Part shown: positions 50,901 to 59,506 of the stretch, piece after piece | How positions within the stretch are numbered: position 1 is the stretch's first letter | Layout of the letters: each line of letters opens with the position of its first letter | Assembly: GCA_040220135.1 (NCBI GenBank) | Contig: JAVJTT010000013.1 | Span: 248,001 to 312,000, forward strand | Source of the DNA: CAJXMH01 sp040220135 | GTDB taxonomy: Bacteria; Bacteroidota; Bacteroidia; Flavobacteriales_E; Vicingaceae | Direction: 5' to 3' | Length of the DNA: 64,000 bases | The notes under the pieces: model-generated | Seen by the model: the letters and a program-made list of their open reading frames with translations, nothing else | Database searches by the model: none | What the model was told of the DNA's origin: nothing | Made by a program: the position numbers and the translations under genes

Positions 50901-52790
50901 GGTGGAAGAAACTTTGGTTCAGGAGGAGGAATGTCAGCCCTTTCCTATACCACTTTAAGTAACCCAGGCGTATTGTCAGACGCAGACTTAGTTGCCATAG
51001 CCGGTGGGGGAGGAACAGCCGCTGCTTTTACCAATGCTGGCTCGCAAGCAGGAGAAGGAGGAGGAACAAGCGGACAAGTTGCTTCTACTACCGACGCAGG
51101 TGGAGAAGGAGGTGGTGGTACCCAAGCTTCCGGAGGAGCAAGCTCTGGTGGCAACCCTGGTAGTTTCTTGCAAGGCGGTGATGCCGTTACAAACGGTGGT
51201 GCCGGAGGAGGTGGATACTATGGTGGTGGATCAGGTTGGATAGTGGGCAGTAACGAAGGGATTGGGGGCGGAGGTTCAGGATACGTCACTCCTGCTGCAA
51301 GTTCAAGCACTACCACAGCTGGCACGGGTCAAACTCCCCCCAATACAGGAGATGCAGATTATGTGGCCGGAGTAGGGGTAGGCGGAGATAACGGAGGAGT
51401 CAATGGCGGAAATGGATTAGTGGTAATTGAAGCTTTTATCTCAAATTGTGATTCTGACGGTGATGGAGTGATCAATGCGTGTGATCTTGACAGTGATAAT
51501 GATGGCATTACGGACATTATAGAGGCCGGAGGAGTTGATTCTGATAATGATGGAAGGGTAGATGACAATACCGACTCAGATGGTGATGGCTATGCTGATA
51601 CCTTCGACAGTGACAATGGAGGAGCAGCCTTGAGTAATCCAGATACTGATGGAGATGGAATCAACAATTTTAGAGACGTAGACTCAGATTCTGATGGCAT
51701 AACAGATAATTTGGAAGGACAAACTACCGCTGCCTTTCAAGCACCTACAGATACAGATACAGATGGTGACGGTTGGGATGATCGCTATGACTCAGACAAT
51801 GGAGGAACCGCGATTACGCTAAGCAATAATGAGGGTGCAGGAGAGCCTGATTACTTAGATAATGACTCAGATGGTGATGGGCAATGGGATTACATAGAAG
51901 GTTTTGATGATGATGGTGACCTATTTGCCTTGAATGACTTACTAACCAGAGCAAACAATTATGAAACCGCTGCAGCTAATCCCCTCCATTACGTCAACTC
52001 AGATGATGCAGATGCAGACGGAGTGCCAGATTGGGGAGAAGATGATGATGCCGATGGGGTTTTAAACTACTTAGACCCTGATAGCGGCTTTTATTTTGAT
52101 ATGGACGGAGATGGTATAATCAATTTGTTTGACCCGGATAATAATGGAGTCTCATCCATTACTCCAGATTTAGATGGAGATGGAGAATATGATTTTCGAG
52201 ATACCGATGATGAAATTGCTGGTTTACCGGTCGACTTAGTAGAATTTACTGCTGTCGTCTTTGAAAATCAAGTAAAGCTAAGTTGGACCACTCTTTCTGA
52301 AATAAACAATGATTATTTTCTTGTAGAACGCTCTAGAGATGGGGAAACCTTCGAAACCGTATTGAGAAAACAAGGTCATGGCAATAGCACCATTGAAAGA
52401 ACCTACCAAGGCTATGATCAAGAACCCTACATAGGGATAAATTACTACCGCCTAAGTCAATTTGACTACGACGGAACAGTAGAGCAATTTGATGATCAAA
52501 TTAAAGTGGTAGAATTTTCAGGGAGTAGCTTAGGGAGAATATTGCTTTATCCGAATCCAACACGAGATAAATTGTATCTAAAAATGGAGGGTATCTCTAC
52601 TGGAACCTATCAAATAGAAATTATAAATGCTTCCGGAAAACTTCTCCTTACTAAAGAATTAACTGTCGAAGAAGATGAATCTACCTATAGAGAAGAGCTT
52701 TTGAGGGGTAACACTTTTTCTAAAGGGGTTTATTTGCTTCGAGTTCAAAATGGTAAAGAATCGGAAGAATTCAGGTTTCTTATACAGTAA
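47901..52790 (+). CDS. Giant secreted T9SS protein with glycine-rich modules and calcium repeats
   Basis: 1629 residues. GTG start 47901 with signal peptide KVKVCFLFCFLLSALSGFSQ; no ATG fits better. After a beta domain and a cadherin-like segment, a thrombospondin-type-3-like DxDxDG stretch leads to a glycine-rich module (about 390-660, GGAGG-, GGGG-rich, opening TFTYTGADQTYNV). A TSP3 array (about 660-900) is followed by a second, nearly identical glycine-rich module (about 913-1181) and a second TSP3 array (to ~1435). A fibronectin-like domain (VKLSWTTLSEINNDYF) and a C-terminal type A sorting domain (YPNPTRDKLYLK...GVYLLRVQNGKE) show export by the type IX system. Likely surface adhesin or matrix protein. 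First of three related giant genes. Confidence 0.9.
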   Translation: MKVKVCFLFCFLLSALSGFSQKAFTSVQDGNWNDGSTWDLSAGAGGTEGVDFPSASDIVTINDYVIIDATNSGSDFVFTGELTITEDDTLECQIGSATTGFILQGNGIMRNFGSFFTLDASEEPDENAHIPKEFVCQGNSIFIGGLNSFAFIADDWELNENGQVFLDNLLCYAVSDDVNFESSTCNMYGAGNIRIGGDGLNSTVNFNGGSTAAQLDDDITIWRNVSANACSGTTVTTGTNPEILPPFALEDEYTTTINTAQDQYVLTQGNDDFSPVEDDTLTLISVGNNASINDGNTSLGGTVSINNNGTPTDPTDDYIDYTPPAATTGTDTYSYIINNKAGGADTALVTVTIANSIVDKDGDGIDNATDVDDDNDGILDVDECGEQTQTTVFTYTGADQTYNVPNNTTEITAKIWGAGGRGDEESGRGTGGAGGYTEITINVSDLTSTSLIVTVGEGGNSSTGSVTYGNGGAGLSGGGRNYGAGGGMSAISYTTLSNPGVLSDADLLAIAGGGGTAAAFTNAGSQAGEGGGTNGQDGVTTDGGGEGQGGTQVAGGASTSGNAGSFLLGGDAVTNGGAGGGGYYGGGSGFGAGPSLSDPEGVGGGGSGYVDPAATSSTTTAGTGQTPPNTGDADYLAGVGQGGNSGGVNGGNGLVVITAIIDSCDTDGDGVINSCDLDSDNDGIPDIVEAGGEDTNGDGKVDVDTDTDGDGWANTFDSDNGGTALTDPDTDGDGIQNKNDIDADGDGIIDVIEAQASGTITTPSGLDSDGDGIDDNFDPDNGNSLTVPFNTDGTDNPDYTDTDSDNDTDLDALEGYDTDNDGVANTSAAGTDTDNDGLDDNYDNVSGANSTTNVTNGGQTSASFPNLDIPSTSEADWREIEDKDGDGVANKIDDDDDNDGILDIDECGGLNQTNTFTYTGSDQTYNVPVNAFQLTAKIWGAGGRGDTEDDRGTGGAGGYTEITIDASALTSNTLVVTVGEGGNSSTGSATYGNGGAGLSGGGRNFGSGGGMSALSYTTLSNPGVLSDADLVAIAGGGGTAAAFTNAGSQAGEGGGTSGQVASTTDAGGEGGGGTQASGGASSGGNPGSFLQGGDAVTNGGAGGGGYYGGGSGWIVGSNEGIGGGGSGYVTPAASSSTTTAGTGQTPPNTGDADYVAGVGVGGDNGGVNGGNGLVVIEAFISNCDSDGDGVINACDLDSDNDGITDIIEAGGVDSDNDGRVDDNTDSDGDGYADTFDSDNGGAALSNPDTDGDGINNFRDVDSDSDGITDNLEGQTTAAFQAPTDTDTDGDGWDDRYDSDNGGTAITLSNNEGAGEPDYLDNDSDGDGQWDYIEGFDDDGDLFALNDLLTRANNYETAAANPLHYVNSDDADADGVPDWGEDDDADGVLNYLDPDSGFYFDMDGDGIINLFDPDNNGVSSITPDLDGDGEYDFRDTDDEIAGLPVDLVEFTAVVFENQVKLSWTTLSEINNDYFLVERSRDGETFETVLRKQGHGNSTIERTYQGYDQEPYIGINYYRLSQFDYDGTVEQFDDQIKVVEFSGSSLGRILLYPNPTRDKLYLKMEGISTGTYQIEIINASGKLLLTKELTVEEDESTYREELLRGNTFSKGVYLLRVQNGKESEEFRFLIQ
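49071..49880 (+). repeat. Glycine-rich module, copy 1
   Basis: Copy 1 of an ~800-bp coding duplication within the giant gene, translated as a Gly-rich domain with GGGG loops. Copy 2 is at about 50640-51445, with nearly the same protein sequence but many synonymous changes. Confidence 0.85.
50640..51445 (+). repeat. Glycine-rich module, copy 2
   Basis: Copy 2 of the glycine-rich module; NTFTYTGSDQTYNVP opens it, as NTTVFTYTGADQT-like sequence opens copy 1. The TSP3 stretch that follows each copy is duplicated too. Confidence 0.85.
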
Positions 52791-52941
52791 TCAAATTTTC
52801 AATAGCTTTTCTAAGGGGCATAGAGCATTTAAGAGTTTCTGAAAGAGACTTTTTAACTAAAATATGAAGTTTAAAATTAGTTTCTTTGCGACCGGTTTAG
52901 CTTTTATTAAATAGAGATTGCAGTCATATATTAATAATCAA

Positions 52942-55900
52942 TTGAAAAAACACCTTGTTTTAATTTTCATGCTCTCCTTGAGTGTGGTTTTAAAAGCTGG
53001 CAATCCCAATATTTTCTATTACGTTTCTGACGGAACAGAAGAATTATACTCACTAAATATCAACACCGGAGTTTCCACCTTAATTGGTGGTACGGGAGTT
53101 GGCTCAATAGAGGCGATAGCCTATTACCCCGACCCTAGCGGGAACATTCTGTATGCCGCCAATGGTGGAGATTTTGGAACCCTAAGTTTAACCACTGGAG
53201 CCTTTACTTTAATTGACGAAATTGATGGTGGAGGTACGGCCAATGGCGCAGCTGGTGCTCAAACCCTAAATGATGTTGACGGCTTAATGCTCGATGGCCA
53301 AACTTTTAAAATGTGGGCCATTGAAAGACAGTCGGGTTCAACTCCTGACTTATTATTTCAAATTGATGTGAATACCGGACAATATGTACCCAATGCTTTT
53401 GGTCCGGGGATTGATTACTTAGTGATTACAGGAACCGGAGTAGACGTGGATGCCGATGATTTAGCGGTTGACCCTACCACCGGGATTATTTATGCTTCCT
53501 CCAATGACGGCGGAACCAATGACGTTTTAATTCGAATTAACAAATATACCGGAGTTTTTACTTTCGTGGCAAACCTGAGCCAAGATGATGTGGAAGGGCT
53601 TGCTTTTAACAATGATGGAACCTTGTATGGGGCTGAGGGTGATGGTGATAATCGTTTTAGTGAGATCAATAAGACCACAGGAGCCATGAGTAACTTTATT
53701 GGTTTTAGCGGCTCTGACGTGGAAGCTTTGGCTTCTTTGGTGGCAGATGCCAATCAGCTAAGTGGTACTGTTTTCGAAGATACGGACTTTGATGGAATAC
53801 AAGATGGTGGTGAAAGCGGTTTAGCGGGCGTTACCCTATACTTGTTTGTCGATCAAGATGGAGATGGAAACATAGACCCGGAAGATACTCGGCTCCAAGA
53901 AACAACTTCCGATGTTAATGGAGATTATAGCTTTCTTTATGCTAGTACGGGGAACTTATTAGTAAGAACAGAATTTAGCTCTTATCCGGCTGCCTATGCG
54001 CTAACGACAGACAATGTTGAGGCTGCAAGTTTTACCGATGGAGTGAATTTCGGAGAGACTGACAACAACAATAATTTTGGTTTAGCTACTGGACCGGATT
54101 GTGATGGGGATGGATTACCCAATTTCTTCGAAGGAGGAGCCGACTCAGATCTAGATGCAGTGCCAGATAGTTGCGACTTGGATTCTGATAATGATGGAAT
54201 TTTAGATAGTGTAGAAGGAATAGAAGACTTTGATGATGATGGGATAGCAAATTTCCGTGATCGCGATTCTGACGATGATGGGATTCCTGATGCCATAGAA
54301 GCTACCGGAGGGATTGCAGCTGCAGCCTATACGAGTTCTGAAGGTAATTTTTCAGGGGCTGATGTTGATGGAAATGGTATTGTAGATAGTCGCGAAACTG
54401 CGGCAGGAAGCGGAATAATGATAGCTAGCAGACCAGATTCAGATAATGATGGATTAGTGGATTATTTGGACCTTGATTCTGATAATGATGGGATTTTAGA
54501 CATTATTGAAGCTGGTGGAGAAGATAGCGATGGGGATGGTCAAGTTGATGCAGTAGCGGATGGCGACAATAATGGCTATTATGATTTGTATGAAGAAACC
54601 CCACTGGCTATTCCGAACACAGATGAAACTTATGAGAATACCAATGGTTTAACTAATCGCCCGAATTACATAGACATTGACTCTGATGCAGATGGGATCG
54701 ATGATACGCGTGAAGGCTATTCAACTGCGAATTATGAGTTTCCTACTTTATTGATCGATTTTGACGAAGATGGTATTATTGATTTTTGGGATGTGTCGGC
54801 TGATGAATTGCCTATTACTCCCTATGATCGAGATGGAGATGGTACACCAGATTATCAGGATGATGATTCAGACAATGATAATGTTTCTGACTTTATAGAA
54901 GGAAATGATGCGAACTCAGATGGGGTGGCAGACGCTGCTAATACTGGAAATGATGACAATGGAAACGGTTTAGATGATGCTTTTGACAATGATTGCGCTC
55001 AATCAGTTGAAATAGGGACTGCCGATTGGGGAGAGGAGTTTAATGTTGATGGCTCGATGTATTTAACCAGTACAGACTTAGAGTTGGTCAATGATGGTGG
55101 TGATAACCTAACAGTAGGGCTCTATTTTTCTGGAGTTCCTATTGAACAAGGGGAAACTGTTAACTCAGCTTTTGTACAGTTTGAAACCGATGAAGCAGAA
55201 ACTGGAGCCATTACCATTACCATTGAAGGAGAACTTTCAACCAACGCAAGTTCTTTTACAGCCGCCGCCAATAATGTAAGCTCAAGAACTCCTACCAGTG
55301 CTTCTGAGACTTGGACACCAGTAGATTGGAATACAGTGGGTGAGGCTGGAAGTGATCAAAGAACAGTAGATATTTCTTCCATTATTCAAGAAATTGTCAA
55401 TCAAGGTGGATGGACAAGCGGGAACAATCTGGTGTTGATCTTTACAGGTCCTTCGGGAAACACCAGAACGGCTGAGGTCGACCCAACCTTAATCATAAAC
55501 TTAGACGCCATTGTCTGTAGTTCAAATGTAGCGCATCAAGATTTTGATGGTGATGGTGAAGATGATTTTAGAGACATTGATGACGATGATGATGGAATTG
55601 CCACTATATCTGAAATACCTGATAGTGAGCCTTCAGGTATACCTGATTACTTAGAAATAGATGCAGGCCCTTGTGGAGTCGGCGCTGCTACTGGATCGAC
55701 AATTGTAAGTGGAAATGCAGATGTGGCGACTAATGAAAGTGGTGTGCCGACTGCAGGAGAAGCTACCGGAGCGCCAGATGGCGGTGTAGCGTTAATTCAT
55801 ACTAATGGTAATACTATTTTGCTTGACTTAAGTGATACCATTCCTGCAGGAAGCGACTATACTATTCGTTGGCAAGAAAGAACCGGGGAGTCGGGGACTG

Positions 55901-58900
55901 CTGAAATGATTTTAGAAGAATCGATTGATGGAGTAAACTTTACGACTCATCCTGCTGCACCAACGACCAATAGCACCAGTTTGGTTGATGCGGTAGTAAC
56001 TGCCAATGTAACTGCCAGGTATTTGAGAATCAGTAAGGATGACCCTCCAAGCGTAACTGATTTTGAAATTGATGCCATTAGCTACAGTACGGAAGTTTGT
56101 GTGCTGGATACTGATAGTGATGGGATACCTGATGAAGACGATATTGACGATGATAACGATGGTATTTTAGATACTGATGAAGCAGCCAGTTGCAGAGGCT
56201 CAATAAATTATGAGTATTACGATGGAACTCCCTCGGGAAATACAGTAGATAATATTCCTAATTCTAGTCCCGATGCATCCGGAACAGTGAGCTCTTTTGA
56301 TGTAGATGCACTCACTACTAACCTTGGGGTTGACAACAATACTTACGGACTCCGATTCAGTGGTTTTATCACCATTTCAACTTCAGAAACTTATACCTTT
56401 TACACCAACTCAGATGACGGTTCTAAGCTTTACATAGATGCCACAGAAGTGGTAGATAATGATGGTTTACAGTCTGAAAATGAAAATTCAGGAACTATTG
56501 CATTAACCCCTGGCACTTACGCCATTACGGTTGAGTTTTTTGAGAACAGCGGCGATGAGATTTTGGAGGTATCCTATTCTTCTCCTTCCATTACCAAAAC
56601 TCAAATTCCTTTTAATGCATTATCAACGGGAGGTGGTGCCTGCGATACGGACCAAGATGGCATTGTCAATCGCTTGGATCTGGATTCAGATAATGACGGA
56701 ATAGCCGATATCATCGAAGCAGAAGGAACAGACGATGACAACAATGGTCGTGTTGATGATCCTACAGATACGGATGGAGATGGTTGGGCGGATACTTTTG
56801 ATCCCGATGACGGAGGAACAGAGCTAAACGATCCGGATACTGACGGAGATGGTTTCAATGATCGGATAGATATTGATGCTGATGATGATGGTATTGTGGA
56901 TGTGGTAGAAGCGCAGGAATCAACTTCTTCACCTCGCTTACCTTCCGGAACTGATACTGATAATGATGGAACAGACGATACCTTTGACAACGACATTGGA
57001 GCCTCCTTTCTAACTCCTATTGATACGGATAATGATGGCACGCCGGATTATGTGGATACGGATAGCGATGATGATGGTGCGCTCGATGCAGTAGAAGGTT
57101 GGGATACGGATAATGATGGAATTGCGGATACTACACCAATTGGTTCTGATGACGACAATGATGGTTTGGATAATGCTTTTGACGACATTGACGGTTGGAA
57201 TAGCTCGACCAACGTCACCAATAATGGAACCACTTCAGATGACTTCCCAAATTTAGACCGGAGCAATACCCCGGAGAGAGATTGGCGAGAGTTGCTAGAT
57301 TCTGATGGCGATGGAATTTCTGATATTGATGACATTGATGACGACAATGATGGGATTCTTGATGTTACAGAAAATGCTTCTTGTTCAAATGTGTCAGGAA
57401 GCAACAGTTTGGCCTATGAATATTACGACCTGGAACCTGCAGGAAATTCAGTAGATAACATACCCACCACGGGAGCACTTTCTACAGGTTCAGTGACTGA
57501 GTTTGATGTAGATAATCTCCAAGCCGCAGTTGATCCGGGAGATGCGAACAACTTTTCCATTCGGTATACCGGTTTTATTAATATAACTGCAGCAGGCACT
57601 TATACCTTTTATACTTCTTCCGACGATGGTTCAAAATTGTACATAAGTGAAAATGAGGTTGTGGGCAATGATGGCGATCATGGTGTACGAGAACGCTCTG
57701 GTACTATAGTTTTAGGGGTTGGCACTTATCCCATCGAAGTTCTTTTTTATGAAGACGGGGGAGGTGAGTTTTTGTCAGTTTCTTATGAAGGACCATCCAT
57801 TTCTAAAACAGCTTTACCCTTTAGTATTTTAACTGAAGGAGGTACTTGCGATACTGATGGAGATGGCATAAACGATCAAGTTGATTTAGATTCTGATAAT
57901 GACGGAATTCCCGATATTATTGAAGCGGGAGGAGTCGATAGCAATGATGATGGTCGGGTTGATGATGACACCGATACGGATAATGATGGTTGGGCTGATA
58001 CCTTTGATTCTGATAATACAGGCACTGCTTTAGAGGATCCTGATTCTGATGGTGATGGAATTAGAGATAGAATTGATTTGGATTCTGATGATGATGGTAT
58101 CGCAGATATTATTGAAGCGGGTGGCGAGGATGCAAACGGAGATGGAAAAGCTGATTCATCAATTGATTTTGATGAAGATGGTTGGACTTTGAACTTTGAC
58201 TCTGACGAAGGAGGAAGTGTTTTACCTATTGGAGATCAAGATGGTGATGGAATTCCCAACTATTTAGATTTAGATTCTGATTCTGATGGCATTTCTGACA
58301 ATGTGGAGGGTCAAACTACGGCTGATTTTGTTGCCCCTAGTGGAACAGACACCGACAATGATGGTTGGGATGACCAATATGATTCTAATGATGGCGGAAC
58401 GGCCATTACACTAAGCAACAATGAAGGTGCCGGAGAACCGGATTACTTAGATGATGATTCAGATGGTGATGGCTTGCCGGATTGGGTGGAAGGATTTGAT
58501 GACGATAATTCCGGTGATGCCTTGAATGATTTTGAAGCTAGAGCAGATGCTTTTGAGACTGCCGACGGAAATCCCTTGTATTATGTAAATGGCGATGATA
58601 CAGATGCCGATGGCATCCCAAATTGGCTAGAAGATGATGATGCGGATAATGTGCCAAATTTCCTTGACCCTGATAACAGTTTATATCAAGATGAAGATGG
58701 CGATGGATTAGTTGACTTGTATGATGCAGATAGTAGTGGGGTCGCTAGTAGTGGAGTGCCTTCCAATACGCCTGATTTAGATGGAGATGGAGAATATGAC
58801 TTTAGAGATCAAGACGATGAGATTTCGTTACCTATAGAGTTACTTTACTTTGAGGCGAAAAAGCGAGCTGATGATGTTCTTCTTCATTGGGTTACATTAA

Positions 58901-59385
58901 CTGAAGTTAACAATGACTATTTTGTAGTTGAACGTTCTAGTGACGGTGAAGAATTCCAAGAACTTGAGATAGTAAAGGGTGCCGGCAATAGCACGAGCAA
59001 ACACTCCTATTCAACGGTAGATTATTCGCCCTTAGAAGGAATAAGTTATTATCGTTTGAAGCAAGTAGACTATGATGGAAAGTATACCCATTCGCAAGAA
59101 GAAAGTGTAGAATTCTTAAAACTAAGTAAATTAACTATTTACCCAAACCCTAGCAACGGAAAACAGTTGTTCCTTAGTTTAACAGACGCTGAAGCCGGGA
59201 GGTACACGCTTGAGATAAGAACCACCAAAGGGGAAATGATCCTAAAACAAGAATTTTTGATAGAAAAGGAGACAATTTATTTTGAATTGGAGCTGTTAAG
59301 AGGATTGGACTTATCCTCTGGAGTTTACTTTGTAATCGTGAGCCATTCAGATTCAAGGGAGTCAAAACCGTTTATCATTCGTTAA
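52942..59385 (+). CDS. Giant secreted T9SS protein with SdrD-like, TSP3 and PA14 domains
   Basis: About 2147 residues. The TTG at 52942 is chosen because it lines up with the ATG of the next paralogue (KKHLVLIFMLSLSVVLKAG versus MKRVLLLFAILSLSAMLKAG). Order: signal peptide; ~230-residue propeller-like N domain; SdrD-type B domain (about 271-383, LSGTVFEDTDFDGIQDGGE); TSP3 array; a beta domain (about 690-856, AFVQFETDEAETG, TGPSGNTRTAE); TSP3; two PA14 domains (about 1085-1230 and 1485-1630, GTYTFYTSSDDGSKLY), each followed by TSP3 arrays. A fibronectin-like domain and the type A sorting domain YPNPSNGKQLFLS end it. PA14 suggests glycan binding. Middle member of the trio. Confidence 0.9.
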   Translation: MKKHLVLIFMLSLSVVLKAGNPNIFYYVSDGTEELYSLNINTGVSTLIGGTGVGSIEAIAYYPDPSGNILYAANGGDFGTLSLTTGAFTLIDEIDGGGTANGAAGAQTLNDVDGLMLDGQTFKMWAIERQSGSTPDLLFQIDVNTGQYVPNAFGPGIDYLVITGTGVDVDADDLAVDPTTGIIYASSNDGGTNDVLIRINKYTGVFTFVANLSQDDVEGLAFNNDGTLYGAEGDGDNRFSEINKTTGAMSNFIGFSGSDVEALASLVADANQLSGTVFEDTDFDGIQDGGESGLAGVTLYLFVDQDGDGNIDPEDTRLQETTSDVNGDYSFLYASTGNLLVRTEFSSYPAAYALTTDNVEAASFTDGVNFGETDNNNNFGLATGPDCDGDGLPNFFEGGADSDLDAVPDSCDLDSDNDGILDSVEGIEDFDDDGIANFRDRDSDDDGIPDAIEATGGIAAAAYTSSEGNFSGADVDGNGIVDSRETAAGSGIMIASRPDSDNDGLVDYLDLDSDNDGILDIIEAGGEDSDGDGQVDAVADGDNNGYYDLYEETPLAIPNTDETYENTNGLTNRPNYIDIDSDADGIDDTREGYSTANYEFPTLLIDFDEDGIIDFWDVSADELPITPYDRDGDGTPDYQDDDSDNDNVSDFIEGNDANSDGVADAANTGNDDNGNGLDDAFDNDCAQSVEIGTADWGEEFNVDGSMYLTSTDLELVNDGGDNLTVGLYFSGVPIEQGETVNSAFVQFETDEAETGAITITIEGELSTNASSFTAAANNVSSRTPTSASETWTPVDWNTVGEAGSDQRTVDISSIIQEIVNQGGWTSGNNLVLIFTGPSGNTRTAEVDPTLIINLDAIVCSSNVAHQDFDGDGEDDFRDIDDDDDGIATISEIPDSEPSGIPDYLEIDAGPCGVGAATGSTIVSGNADVATNESGVPTAGEATGAPDGGVALIHTNGNTILLDLSDTIPAGSDYTIRWQERTGESGTAEMILEESIDGVNFTTHPAAPTTNSTSLVDAVVTANVTARYLRISKDDPPSVTDFEIDAISYSTEVCVLDTDSDGIPDEDDIDDDNDGILDTDEAASCRGSINYEYYDGTPSGNTVDNIPNSSPDASGTVSSFDVDALTTNLGVDNNTYGLRFSGFITISTSETYTFYTNSDDGSKLYIDATEVVDNDGLQSENENSGTIALTPGTYAITVEFFENSGDEILEVSYSSPSITKTQIPFNALSTGGGACDTDQDGIVNRLDLDSDNDGIADIIEAEGTDDDNNGRVDDPTDTDGDGWADTFDPDDGGTELNDPDTDGDGFNDRIDIDADDDGIVDVVEAQESTSSPRLPSGTDTDNDGTDDTFDNDIGASFLTPIDTDNDGTPDYVDTDSDDDGALDAVEGWDTDNDGIADTTPIGSDDDNDGLDNAFDDIDGWNSSTNVTNNGTTSDDFPNLDRSNTPERDWRELLDSDGDGISDIDDIDDDNDGILDVTENASCSNVSGSNSLAYEYYDLEPAGNSVDNIPTTGALSTGSVTEFDVDNLQAAVDPGDANNFSIRYTGFINITAAGTYTFYTSSDDGSKLYISENEVVGNDGDHGVRERSGTIVLGVGTYPIEVLFYEDGGGEFLSVSYEGPSISKTALPFSILTEGGTCDTDGDGINDQVDLDSDNDGIPDIIEAGGVDSNDDGRVDDDTDTDNDGWADTFDSDNTGTALEDPDSDGDGIRDRIDLDSDDDGIADIIEAGGEDANGDGKADSSIDFDEDGWTLNFDSDEGGSVLPIGDQDGDGIPNYLDLDSDSDGISDNVEGQTTADFVAPSGTDTDNDGWDDQYDSNDGGTAITLSNNEGAGEPDYLDDDSDGDGLPDWVEGFDDDNSGDALNDFEARADAFETADGNPLYYVNGDDTDADGIPNWLEDDDADNVPNFLDPDNSLYQDEDGDGLVDLYDADSSGVASSGVPSNTPDLDGDGEYDFRDQDDEISLPIELLYFEAKKRADDVLLHWVTLTEVNNDYFVVERSSDGEEFQELEIVKGAGNSTSKHSYSTVDYSPLEGISYYRLKQVDYDGKYTHSQEESVEFLKLSKLTIYPNPSNGKQLFLSLTDAEAGRYTLEIRTTKGEMILKQEFLIEKETIYFELELLRGLDLSSGVYFVIVSHSDSRESKPFIIR
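56200..57840 (+). repeat. Tandem PA14-TSP3 module pair inside the second giant gene
   Basis: Two PA14 modules, about 56200-56630 and 57400-57840, share YEYYD openings, NNIP-like VDNIP, and TFYT(N/S)SDDGSKLYI. Each is preceded by a DDNDGILD calcium repeat and followed by GGxCDTD(Q/G)DGI. The unit repeats at about 1200 bp spacing. Confidence 0.8.
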
Positions 59386-59506
59386 TCAATGTTTCCTTAA
59401 TTCTCTATACTCCAAGCTTGCTAGTTATTTAAAATTTAATTTTATGATTCCATTAATGGGGAATTAATACTAATTTAACATCCACAAATCACTTTATTCC
59501 AATGAA

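Noticed and set aside
49901..52240. Periodic GATGGNGATGG strings as a CRISPR or satellite array
   Set aside because: They encode DxDxDG calcium repeats in an open frame with variable spacing and no identical repeats or spacers.
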